NCBI GenBank assembly: GCA_049999765.1
Contig: JBNGIQ010009446.1
Location: 268,045-332,044 of the forward strand
Direction: 5' to 3'
From: Phaeoceros laevis
Taxonomy: Eukaryota > Anthocerotophyta > Anthocerotopsida > Notothyladales
DNA length: 64,000 nucleotides
The notes below the pieces were generated by a model. That model searched no databases, had not been told where the DNA came from, and worked only from the letters and a program-made list of their open reading frames with translations. Position 1 is the stretch's first letter. Each line of letters begins with the position of its first letter. Below are positions 1-9,186 of this stretch, in pieces. The translations under genes were made by a program, and so were the position numbers.

Positions 1-119
1 GCATTGTAGTTGAAGCTGCATGTGAACATGACAAGGGTGTTAGTAGCTGCAGCAAACTGTGTTCAATGCAGAAATGTAAAACAGAAACGCAAAACAGAAA
101 GACACACATACAAGCTTCT

Positions 120-1285
120 TCACGTAATCTTATCCGTCAACTTGTTGATGGCCTCAACCAGGTTGCCAAGCACATGTACAATGCCCTTGTTGGTCTCATT
201 AGCAGCTTCTCCCAAAGCCGTAGATGCAGCCAGCTTGTTTTACTGCAGCTGGAGCAAGCAGCTGTATTAGTTTACCCTGTGTCTCCTTCTTGTAGTCTAG
301 CTCTTCCTTTTTGCATGCCACCCCAATCTTTGCTTGCTCTACAAATGCGGAGCTCAACTGTGAAGTGGACTTCTCAATTCTGCCAGAAAAAACGTCAGCT
401 GTGGTCTTCCTCTTGCGCTTGGCTGTATTGCATGGTGCATTTTTATCCGCTGCGGAAGCTGAAGACTGGCCTGGCTGAGAGGAAGGAGTCCCCGGGGAAC
501 CTGGCTGAGCAGCACACTGCTGAGTTCCTGGTGTAGCATGTGTAGCCGGAGCTCCTACTGCTGCTGAAGCAGCAGCTATTGCTGCTGCAACTTCCGGTGA
601 GCTGCGAGGGCTATCACGACCCGGACTCTGAAACATGAAATCCTCCGCCTCCAAACGTCACTGAGCTCTCATCAAAGCATCCATGCCAGCAAAAGGGGAC
701 TCCTCCCCAGGAAGTTCGTCCTCTGGCAGCACAGCAGGGGAGTGCACAGAGGTCGCAGGTGGGGGAACAACTGGTGCATCACTATCCGTGAGCATTGGTA
801 TCACTGGAGGTGCGTGGCCGCCAGCCAAAGCCTGTTTGTAGACATTGTAGAGCTCAAAGAGATCTGGATCCAGCTTAAGAGGCAGGGTAGGATGGCGTCT
901 CCGACAGGCGGTGAGTTCTTTCAGCTCCAGCAGGAAATAGTCAGTGCGCTCCCCTGTTTGCGAATGGTAATCGATCACATCCTTGCAGTCTCTAGACAGT
1001 TTTCCCACTTGTTCTCGAGTTGCTCCCATGTCTTGTTGCCAAACCCGCGACCCTGGAAATCCTTCAGAACTTCTTCCCACTTCTTCTGCCCGGTTGAAAT
1101 GCATGCCCTAAGCCCTGCACAGTCTGCAGGAGCTCTGCCTCCTGAATTTTGAATTCGCACAGGGCAACAAGCTCGTGCTTGCTCCACTTACAAGCAGGTG
1201 CATGGGAGGACTTCGCTGGCGGCGTCGAACCGGAAACAGTTGCAGCGGAGTCGGAGGCAGTTGAGGCACGCTTGGTAGAAGCCAT
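120..1285 (-). pseudogene. Broken SANT/Myb-like (trihelix-type) gene, PIF/Harbinger-associated style
   Basis: Read on the minus strand from an ATG at 1285. The N-terminal low-complexity part is followed by a Trp-rich three-helix pattern (KWSKHELVALCEFK, then KKWEEVLKDF, then TWEQLENKWEN). This is typical of Myb/SANT-like DNA-binding domains, including those next to plant PIF/Harbinger transposases. The rest is a Pro/Ser/Ala-rich linker, a basic KRKRK patch and a helical C-terminus ending at 120. The frame is broken by shifts near 1075, 1000 and 250 and by an in-frame TGA at 658-660, so it is a decayed copy. The family call rests on the motif pattern only; the transposon link is inference, since no transposase is visible nearby. 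Confidence 0.5.
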
Positions 1286-1569
1286 GGCGGAAGCTTTGAG
1301 CGAAAACTTGGGCGCGAGAAAAGCGGGGGAGGAGGAGGGAGGAGAAGGACGTTGACGGACGTCGACAGAAATTGCGAAATCTGGTCCATTTTGCCCCAAC
1401 TGGAGCTTTTTTTCAAGATTTCGCGAACTAGGCAGTTGGGAGCCAGATTCCATCCATCGGCAGTTTGTCGGCGCCACGTCGGAGCCACGTAGGAGAGAGA
1501 ACGGACCAACTGCAAGCGCCTGTCCGGGACAGTTTTTAGCGGATTTGAAAGGTCCTTAAACTCGGGCGT

Positions 1570-1820
1570 TTAGATCTTATATTATAAAATTTTAATGAGA
1601 GAGAGTGTGTGTTTGTATGTTTGTGTGCTACCATGCTATCTCTATGTGTTCTAAGAGCGATGTGTTTGTGCGTTTGCCCGTGACATGGTCTCACCTTGCT
1701 TGAGCGCGCGCGCGGAGCGCGGGGGGGGGAGCGTGACCGCGGGGTAAAATAAAGTCAGTTATGGGAGTTGAACGCTGCACCAAACATTCCCGCACCAAGA
1801 ACCCAACCACATAGCCTACT
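1570..1820 (-). mobile_element. tRNA-derived SINE, copy A
   Basis: On the minus strand a polymerase III B-box-like GTTCAACTCC (complement of about 1764-1774) is followed by TTTATTTTAC, a CG-rich low-complexity stretch, a GTGAGACCATGTCACGG segment, an ACAAACACATCGCTCTTA segment, a GA/CT-rich run and an AT-rich tail ending TTATAATATAAG. The same ordered blocks occur on the plus strand at 21310-21622, so this is a dispersed element. Its limits are approximate and no target-site duplication was confirmed. Confidence 0.55.
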
Positions 1821-2339
1821 CCATTACGTAAATGACAATGGTTTAAATTATTTATATTTCTATATTGGAATGGGTGGAGGGACAATTGCCGTCGATGTCG
1901 ACGGGTTTACACTAGTTAGTTCTACAATAAACAACTCGAGGACTGGTAGAGGTCCCAGGTCTACCTACCAACATCACCCTGGTCAACCAGAGGTACGTAG
2001 TCTCTTCCTCAGGCTTCCACACGCCTCAGCTTCCTTTCTCTTCTACTACCGCACACGTTCCTGCTACACCCGAGCAAGCACTGCAGAGCCCTTCTCATGT
2101 TCTTTGAGCATATACCCAAAGCTCATTGCAGTCCAAGAGATCACATTACAATGAGGCATTAAATTAAAGACCTGCTCCTGGCACCACTTTTTGACGCATT
2201 TCCTATCACCTCTTTCCCCTCTTGAAAGTCAACCAACATACTTCTTGGCATTTATCCTATTCGACAGCAAGCTCGGTAGAGACACAACAGCATCACAGAA
2301 GATGGCTTCTGCTGTGCACAGAACGTCCGAAGCAATCCG
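1821..2339. other. No recognisable gene
   Basis: Only short, unconvincing open frames in several registers are present. I see no recognisable domain, RNA gene or repeat beyond the edge of the neighbouring SINE. Confidence 0.3.
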
Positions 2340-2944
2340 CTAGAGAGCGTAAAAGAGGCCCTGGTAGCCGTCCAGGTAGAACTGGGAGGCAATCACAGCC
2401 TGAGGGCGTGCCCCAAGCTCTAGCTCAAACTGCTCCGGCACATCCATTTCATCCGTGACCAGGACCAAGGTTCCCGCGGAACTGGTGAGCACGCTGTTTG
2501 CGACCAGCTCAACAATGTCGGGAACCTCGAATTCCAGGTACGTGCAGGAGATGCTTCAAAACGCACCGGCTGCCCCGCTGCATAGCTCCCACCACAACCA
2601 CATCCGCCTTGGTTGCCGTGACCACAATTTGCAAAACAGAATAGGGCAGATGCACGGCCACTGTGACAGCTCCAGGGGATTCGGGAGGGGAATCCCAGTG
2701 CAGCTCCCGGGACTCGCCTGCTGCTCTGCTCATCGTCAAGGCACTCCTTGGGAGCTCCCGCTGCCACCCTACTCAAGAACAAATCGGCCCCGCATTCCTC
2801 ATCTCCACTACCGGAGCTGTCCGAAAACGCGTCTACGTCCGCCCATGCGGACCAGGGATGCGTGGCTCCCCAAGGCACCGTGAGGCCTACCCCATCTTCA
2901 AAGTCACCAGCAAGTAACCCCTGTCCATACGCAAGCAACGACAT
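2340..2944 (-). pseudogene. Unrecognised coding remnant
   Basis: A protein-like reading on the minus strand moves through three frames: an acidic segment (DAFSDSSGSGDEECGADLF), then VTVAVHLPYSVLQIVVTATKADVVVVG, then FEVPDIVELVANSVL with a stop at 2340. The residue mix is protein-like and hydrophobic stretches alternate regularly, but at least two frameshifts separate the parts. I do not recognise the family. It abuts a CACTA-type terminal repeat at 2957. Confidence 0.3.
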
Positions 2945-2956
2945 TTCTGGCTCCTT

Positions 2957-3240
2957 CACTACAAGAAAAACCAACCTTTTACATTAGCTAATTACAAAAA
3001 GTTACTATGAAAAATCAGGTTTTTACAATTTTACTATGAATCCCTTGTTGTAGCTGAAGTGTAGTTTTCAGTTGTAAAACCCGTTGTAAAGACCTGTTGT
3101 TTTGTTGTAAACCGTCGTTATAATTTTCTGTTGTAAAAGTATGTAAATTATGCAAAGTCTTGTAAAACAATCAGTAAAAGTATGTAAAATTATTGCAAAG
3201 TATTGTAAAACAATTATAGCAATAGCATGTATTAACCTAG
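2957..3240 (+). mobile_element. CACTA transposon terminus with subterminal repeats
   Basis: The 14-mer at 2957-2970 is CACTACAAGAAAAA, the characteristic end of plant CACTA (En/Spm) elements. It is followed to about 3240 by many copies of TTGTAAAA/GTTGTAAAC-like subterminal motifs in both orientations, as expected for the transposase-binding region. No matching opposite terminus (TTTTTCTTGTAGTG) was seen in the window, so the element is probably truncated or its other end has diverged. Confidence 0.55.
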
Positions 3241-3246
3241 TTGCAG

Positions 3247-4235
3247 GAAACGCGTTTCCTCCGGCTCAGAAACGCAAGAAACGCGTTTCAGCGTTTCCAC
3301 GTTTCGCGTTTCTAGGTTTGTATGCCGTTTTCAGAATAATGCCACGTCAGCTGTATAAAAAAAGCGCGAAAGGCCACGCGAAACGGAAACACGTCAACCA
3401 ACCTACCCTGTCCATTGTTCCGTGGTAGAGGACGAGCTGATAGTGGCTAATGTGGAATGCTTTGTACATATTGCAATATCTAATGTTTAGCATGAGCTCC
3501 TCTAAAAAAGCTCTAAAAAACCTTCTCCACTTCTCTCATTAAGTCCAACCCTCGAGTTGTTTGGGACCTCGTGCCCAGGGTTCCAGGGTTAAGCTGGTGT
3601 GCCACTGTCTCGTGGTAGAGGACGAGCTGATAGTGGCTAAAGTGGAATGTTTTGTATTGCAATATCTAATGTTTAGCAGAAGCTCCCCTTAAAAAACCTC
3701 TAAAAGAAAAAAAAGAAACGCGTTTCTTGAAAAGTAAGTTACAAAGTTACAAGTTGCGCGACTTCCCAATCGCTACTAGGATGGGGGATGCCCCCCATCC
3801 CCGTAGTGATTTGCCAAGTAGTTGTTTGCCTTTGAAGTTTTTAAGTGGCGGCCCCTATGTGTTGTCCATCCCAGTACCGATTGCAGTAGTTTAATTATGT
3901 CCCCCATCCCGGTAGCGATTCGAGTAGTTAAGTTGCCCTTTAAGTTTCTAACGGCCCGCCCCTACGCCATGTAACACGTTATTATTTAAATCTTTAAAAT
4001 TTTAAAATACAATAAAAAAGAGCCTAGTCCCGTTTCCTTGAGACACTAGTCAAACTAAGGAAACATTTGGAAACACGCAGAAACGCGTTTCCGTTTCCAC
4101 CGTTTCTTAAGCAACTGCAACTAAGTATCAAACTACAGTTGTATATTTATTATAGTAAAGAAAGATTACAGTTGAATATTTTAATTATAATTGAATAAGT
4201 TATTTCTTAACTAGGGGAGACATTTCAAAGCGTAT
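3247..4235. repeat. Non-coding repeat zone with palindromic 12-mers and a direct repeat
   Basis: The perfect palindrome GAAACGCGTTTC occurs at 3247-3258, 3278-3289, 3715-3726 and 4080-4091, among further AAACG/CGTTT half-sites. A direct repeat of about 100 bp spans 3421-3522 and 3611-3706 (both begin CGTGGTAGAGGACGAGCTGA). No credible gene is visible. The pattern could be subterminal repeats of a transposon. Confidence 0.45.
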
Positions 4236-4511
4236 TTAAGCTTTGCAGCTAACTGCTCCTACTTCCACCAACAAAGATTTCTTGAAAGGTTCCTCTTGAG
4301 GATCGAAACCTAAATCTGCGCTCAAGCGCTGGAATTCTATTTCTTCCTTCAGGAGTTTTCTCTTGCTTATGGGCTGCAAAGAAGCCCACCTTTCACACTT
4401 CCTCTTTACACGTTGGGAGATCAGAGTGTCTACTAGCATGTGTGGTGGAGTTCTCGCCACGAAGAAAGAGCTTCCCGATTGAGCATTGGAAGCTCTTTTA
4501 GAACTTGTATA
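4236..4511 (-). CDS. Isolated exon-like coding segment, coiled-coil-like
   Basis: Minus-strand reading from about 4511, just after an intron-acceptor-like TTGCAG, runs SNAQSGSSFFVARTPP and then a basic helical stretch with KRKCERWASL and KRKLLKEEIEFQRL, and stops at 4236. It looks like the last exon of a gene encoding a helical, probably nuclear, protein. Upstream exons were not found because the preceding sequence is minisatellite. I do not recognise the family. Confidence 0.3.
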   Translation of the reverse strand, partial: YTSSKRASNAQSGSSFFVARTPPHMLVDTLISQRVKRKCERWASLQPISKRKLLKEEIEFQRLSADLGFDPQEEPFKKSLLVEVGAVSCKA

Positions 4512-4639
4512 ATCTGCAACTAAAACATTTCACACTTAATCATATCAATCAAGAAGTTATTGACTTAACAATAAATGTCATTCAGGTCCTGAATTTCAGG
4601 AACACAAATTGAATTTGTCAGAAGAATTTATTTGCTGCT

Positions 4640-5060
4640 GATCTTAATCAAGCTTCTGCACTACATCAGTATCTCATAGACTACATCAGTATCTCCTGCA
4701 CTAAATTAGTAGTTCCTAAATTAATATCTCTTGCACTTAATCAGTATCTTTTGCACTTCATCGGTAGCTCTTGAATCAGTATCTCTTGCGCTTCATCAGA
4801 AGCTCGTGCTCTTGATAAGTAATTGCTATACTTAATTAGTAGCTCTTGCACTTAATCAATAGCTTTTGTCCTGTACTTACGCAGTAACTCCTACACTTAA
4901 TATGCTCATGCGCTTAACCAATGGCTCCTGCACTTAACCAATGGCCTCTGCACTTGATCAATAGCTTCTAGCCTTCTACACTTGATCAGTAGCTCCTGTA
5001 CTTAAATGCACTTATTCAGTAGCTCCTGCACTTAGTCAAGCAAATCAGTATTCTCAATCA
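4640..5060. repeat. Degenerate minisatellite
   Basis: About 18 imperfect head-to-tail copies of a 20-24 bp unit close to GCACTTAATCAGTAGCTCCT, with variable length and substitutions. No coding potential is seen. Confidence 0.7.
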
Positions 5061-5367
5061 GTTAAATTGGTTAAATCTCCTTAAACTTAGAGAGTCACTA
5101 GCTGTGGTAAGCCTCACCGTAGTCAGCAACTTACATGAAGTTAGTCATCAATGATTAAGTTAGCTACTCTAGTAACTAAATTACTATCATGTCAATCCAT
5201 CACCAATCATGACCTTAGGTAATGACCCCTTAGCCATGACCTTAGTCAATGATCCTTAGTCAAAGGTCCTCAGTCTAAAGGCCCTAAGGACCACAGAACA
5301 AGGGCCAGAGTGACCCGTAGTCACATACTAAAGGTCAGTTAGACTAAAAGTTAGTGATATCAACTAG
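5061..5367. other. AT-rich spacer, no gene seen
   Basis: Short degenerate runs such as GACCTTAGTCAATGA and AGTCAAAGGTCC recur. No protein or RNA gene is recognisable. Confidence 0.3.
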
Positions 5368-5859
5368 TTATTCAGGTTTACCTTTTTTATTGCTGATCTC
5401 TAGATCTCTAGGTGGTTCCAAATCCACCCTAGGTGGTTCCAAATCCACTCTAGATGGCTCCAAATTCAGTCTAGATGGTTCCAAATCCACTCTAGGTGGT
5501 TCCAAATCCACCGCTTCTTCCTTATCTTCTACATCCATTTCTTCAAGGCGTGCTGCAAATGCCTTCATCCTGCTATTTGAGATGACTGAGAGTCCGGTGC
5601 CCACTGCAACAACCTTCCTAGGAACCTCTCGTGCCGCTTGCAGTAAAGGCGATAAGAACCCCCTACGCTTTCCTGCATCTTGAGTGGATGGTAACAGGTT
5701 TTTGTAGTCCTCCAACCAACTCGCAGCCTCATCGACAACAAAATATAATTTCGTATTACCACTCGCAATCTGAATTTGATTCCTCAGCCCACGGATGTTT
5801 GCCTGAAGATCCTGAATATTCGGCCGTGTCCAAAAAAGTTGCTGCAAGCTCGACAGCAA
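5368..5859 (-). pseudogene. Fragment of Crinkler/RHS-type P-loop NTPase with repeat tail
   Basis: The minus-strand ORF contains LYFVVDEAASWLE (Walker B-like, hydrophobics then DEA), a disordered gap, RRGFLSPLLQAAREVP and VVAVGTGLSVIS. This order (DEA, then a polar stretch, then LSPLL, then GTGLS) is what I associate with NTPase domains of the eukaryotic Crinkler/RHS class. The Walker A part is missing, so it is a fragment. Its C-terminus is a repeat of V/LDLEPPR-type heptads encoded by 21-bp tandem units at about 5408-5515. Family assignment is from motif order only. Confidence 0.45.
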
Positions 5860-6079
5860 GTGGTCTTCGTTCCAAATCGGCGTGCAGAGCTGGAGGAGAA
5901 CAGGAGGGCAGCATTGATGGGCTGCCTATGTCTCATTGTCGTCAGGCTGTTAGCTTTACAGGCTTATATGAAGCTGTCCAGTAAGGTAAATCCAAGTACG
6001 TGGTTGCGAACCAACTCAGCTTCGTTCAAATCATCCTGCACGTTCCCTCAATGTAAGAACAGTTTTTTTTTAAGGGGTG

Positions 6080-6510
6080 GTAGGCAAGTTGACCTTGATA
6101 GATTTCCTATGTTCAACACATTTTGTTTTGTTCGAGTGGGTAAGGATGATGGCAAGGGGAAATTCTTCTGCACTTACCTGCAAGATTATGCCTATCAACT
6201 TCTCATGGATAGAAAGGCTGGTTTTAACCTGCAGAAAGCTTTATGGAAAACCAGAGTATGGGAAGTAGCCATCAAGAATGATCTGAATTCTGTGGAGTAT
6301 AATCCAGTACGCATGGGATGGAATGTGGAGGCCTTTGTTATAGGCAAGATTGAGTTAGGGGTTTTGATCCATCATTGAATCTGCCATTTCGTCACATTAG
6401 AAAGTTCGTGAGACCCGGCTGTGACAACTTGGAGTTAGAATATGAGAGAATCCAAAAGGAAGGTACATTATACATTCCCACCTCTTTCAATGAGTTTTGA
6501 GTAGATCTGG
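6080..6510 (+). pseudogene. Plus-strand coding remnant, possibly part of the same effector-like family
   Basis: An open reading runs FPMFNTFCFVRVGKD, LQDYAYQLLMDRKAGFNLQ and YNPVRMGWNVEAFVIGKIEL. After a frame change comes KFVRPGCDNLELEYERIQKE and LYIPTSFNEFGVDLAYE-like text (a stop interrupts it near 6500). The last motif resembles the LYxPxxxNFPxxD pattern of RHS/Crinkler nuclease-like C-termini, but on the opposite strand to the NTPase fragment. Weakly supported. Confidence 0.25.
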
Positions 6511-6514
6511 CCTA

Positions 6515-6660
6515 TGAGTAAAATCCACATGCCCAGGTATATCGATAATGTTGATGTGGTGGTTCTTCACACTTAGCCGTCGTGGCAGCAGAGGTGATGC
6601 TGATTCCCCTCTCTTGCTCTTATTCCATCGAGTCCATGGTTGCTGTGCTGCTGATATAGC
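6515..6660 (-). pseudogene. Elongation factor G fragment (plastid/bacterial type)
   Basis: Minus-strand text reads TATMDSME, a stop, EQERGISITSAATTAK, then after a frameshift NHHINIIDIPGHVDFT. These are the switch I/G2 and G3 (DxPGH) regions of EF-G (known pattern [21 protein letters not shown], then INIIDTPGHVDFT). One CAA-to-TAA type stop and one frameshift make it non-functional. No other EF-G sequence is visible around it, so it is a small insertion of gene sequence. Confidence 0.6.
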
Positions 6661-6769
6661 TATACTTGAAGAATCTAATATGCTAGTATATACTTGTTTG
6701 GATGCGACATGGTACTTTGTTTCAGATTCATCCTTATTCAATTCTTCAAGTTTGAAGAATTGAATATTT

Positions 6770-7400
6770 ACATTGTCCATCTCTCCGATTTCAGTTGAGC
6801 TTCTTTAGAATACCACCTACTCTTTCTATACACACCATCAATTTTCTCCGGGGTCCATTTGCTTATTCTATCTCCAATAGTCATTCGTAATAAAGCTTCA
6901 AAGAACTGTAACATATGGATATGCGAACTGGTCAATCTCAACATTTTGTGGCTGACCTGGTGATGCCATCCATGTATTTACAATTGGATCCACATAAATC
7001 GTACCAAACATATGCCAATCCTGGCTTTTATGGGGCCGATGCTTAGGGCCGTAGTCGAAGTCATCATACAATATTTGATTTGCATCATCTAACATTTTCT
7101 AATAGGGTTCAAGAGCTTCCAGACTGATTAGAGTGTCAATAACTCTCTCATTCCAGACTATTGCTGATTTTTACCTTTCCCTTTGTAAGTTGCTGATGCT
7201 AGCTGGAACAAATTCCACTCCTGCCCAGTGCCCATTCGATATGGCCATTCCATAAACAGGTTCTCTCCAATTATGCATTGTTGAATCAACTAGGTACTTA
7301 GCAACTTGCTAAAAAAAAAACTCCGTCCAACAAACTGCATTCAATGATGGTTTCATGTCTATGACTAACTTGTACACAAGCTTTTGGGGTTTGGCTTGCT
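6770..7400 (-). pseudogene. Unrecognised degenerate gene
   Basis: A continuous protein-like text can be followed on the minus strand: LVYKLVIDMKPSLNAVCW, KYLVDSTMHNWREPVYGMA, SNGHWAGVEFVPASISNL, RVIDTLISLEALEPY, DANQILYDDFDYGPKHRPH, FEALLRMTIGDRISKWTPEK. It is cut by two in-frame stops and two frame changes, one possibly an intron near 7170. The family is not recognised. The EF-G scrap lies just downstream. Confidence 0.3.
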
Positions 7401-7439
7401 AAAGCACCTCAATCGTGAAGTCTGCAGGTTGAAAGGCCC

Positions 7440-7720
7440 GGTTTGAAGGTCCTGAGGCACGGCCCGGCCCATGTATACGGCATGCCCCGGCCCATGTATA
7501 CACCATTTTGTTGCCCGGTCGTCCTATTGCCCAGATCAGAAAGGTTTCATTCATTCATGGGACGGGTTGGTCTGGGTGGGCTTGAAAGGCCCAGCCTGGC
7601 CCGAGCCGATTACCAATTGGTCCGGCAGGACAAAGGCCCAATACGGCCGGGCTGTAGCCTGCAGGTAGTGAGGCTGTTGTAGGTAGTCTAGGGTAGTCAG
7701 GCTGTTGTAGGTAGTCTAAT
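7440..7720. repeat. GC-rich local duplications
   Basis: CGGCCCATGTATAC is repeated near 7464 and 7488, and GTCAGGCTGTTGTAGGTAGTCTA-like units are repeated at about 7667-7720. No gene is supported. Confidence 0.3.
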
Positions 7721-7827
7721 TGGGCTGCCAAAATAAAAATTCTCTCCAAGTGGCTAGAGGAAAAAAAAACTTCTTTGAGAAGTGTGCATGCGAAAGCCAT
7801 GCCCGTGCTAAGGGCTGGCTTCGCTTA

Positions 7828-7942
7828 GTTAGCACGGCGAGAATGATGGTTACCTAACTAATCATTCTCGCTGTGCTAACTAGGCAATACGATAGCTGGT
7901 GGGTTTTTTACCTGGCCGGGCTAAAACCACCAGCCATCGTAT
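7828..7942. repeat. Two adjacent long hairpins
   Basis: Hairpin 1 pairs 7828-7847 with 7861-7880 (arms starting GTTAGCACGGCGAGAATGAT, one wobble/mismatch). Hairpin 2 pairs about 7886-7905 with 7923-7942 (arms AATACGATAGCTGGTGG and CCACCAGCCATCGTATT). The two stems are 5 bp apart. They could be a fold-back/MITE remnant or a structured transcript. No flanking gene on either strand explains them. Confidence 0.6.
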
Positions 7943-8014
7943 TAACTTACACGGATAGCTATCCGAGGCTAATTAATAACCCGAAACCGTGTTCACACAG
8001 CCTTACGGGTTCCC

Positions 8015-8370
8015 CTAACTGTCTAAGTTAACGGAACCGATAGATAGTCTTGGCTTGCAATAAAGCAAGCCACCCTGCATCTTGAACTTGGAATTAGGGT
8101 TTCCAGCCTCTTGCACAGCTGTCTTGACAAAATTATCACTTGACAAAATTATCACTTGCATATCATGCTCGGATATCGTCATGAAAATGTGTGGCGCTAG
8201 CTTGCCCGATAACTGCAATTTTCAGTAGGCTGTGTCTGCTTTAAAGTGAAAACATAACAACACGGCTTCTTGCTTAATGGATCAGCCACATGGTTATCTC
8301 GGCCAGGCTTGTACTGAATGTCAACAACTGGTCCTGCCATCTTGCTTGCTTGGGACTCGGCTTGAGCTGA
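8015..8370 (-). mobile_element. Ty3/gypsy pol fragment (RNase H to integrase N-terminus)
   Basis: The minus strand reads VVDIQYKPGRDNHVADPLSK, the typical gypsy RNase H end (I.YKPGxxNxVADxLSR). After a frame change follows NSKFKMQGGLLYCKPRLSI, as found before the integrase zinc finger. The upstream RNase H part is replaced by a tandem duplication of about 45 bp (8329-8417). No LTRs are recognised. Confidence 0.6.
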
Positions 8371-8419
8371 GACTGGTCCTGCCATCTTGCTTGCTTGGGA
8401 CTCGGCTTGAGCTGAGACT

Positions 8420-9186
8420 GGAGCTTGGTCGCACTAGCAGCCGTTGTAAGGTAGGCTGTGGGCACGCTTAGGCCTTTTAGGGATCACGAATAGGAGTGAT
8501 CACGTTGTGGGCGAGCTAGGAATAACCCAGTTCTTGCATTTTTGTGTGCTTGTTGATTGTTGTGAAGGAATGCTGTTTAGTTAGCTGGAGGAGGTTAGCA
8601 TAGCGTGGGACTTTAGTATGCCACATGCCGAATAGTTCATTAATTAATTCGGCAGAGGCCCGCCGAACCCAGCAGCACCGGGCCCCGACGGCCTTGGTAC
8701 GCCTCATGATTCTCTGGACGTGGCAGGACCAGGCAGGTGATTGCGCAAGTTGGACAGTTGATTAATTGGCACACCCGCAGCTGCTGTCCTAATGTCGATT
8801 TTGGAGGTGGTAAGCAGGCGCTCGAAGGGACCTCAGAATCTTTCCACGCTGAAAGGATCCCACAGATCGTTATCAATTCTCGGAGCGGGCCCAAAGAATT
8901 CAGCGCCATCTTGACTGAATGAAGCACCAGACAGCTCGCAAGTTCACCCGAGTTCCGGAATAGTTGTCAATTGCTTTCTATCCATTTTTTAGTATTCGAT
9001 TCCTGAGACTGAGTCTAACTGTGAGGGTGACGTGGTGGACTCTTGTCCTACTCGCTTGCTTGACTCTGTGACCTTGACTTAGATCTGAGTGGTCCCAGTG
9101 CCGGCTGCAACAGTGGGAGGCATGGAAGGTTCAGATGTGGAGAAGCTTAGTGAATCCAGTGGGAATTGCGGGAGCTGCAGTCCGCG
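8420..9186. other. No recognisable gene
   Basis: Several short open frames overlap on both strands without domain-like content. The right part probably contains the promoter and 5' leader of the gene beginning at 9187. Confidence 0.25.

Noticed and set aside
10-536. Plus-strand ORFs at the left edge
   Set aside because: They are antisense to the SANT/Myb-like pseudogene and show no domain.
4640-5060. Possible CRISPR-like array or satellite
   Set aside because: Units are adjacent without unique spacers and are degenerate. This is a minisatellite in a plant genome.
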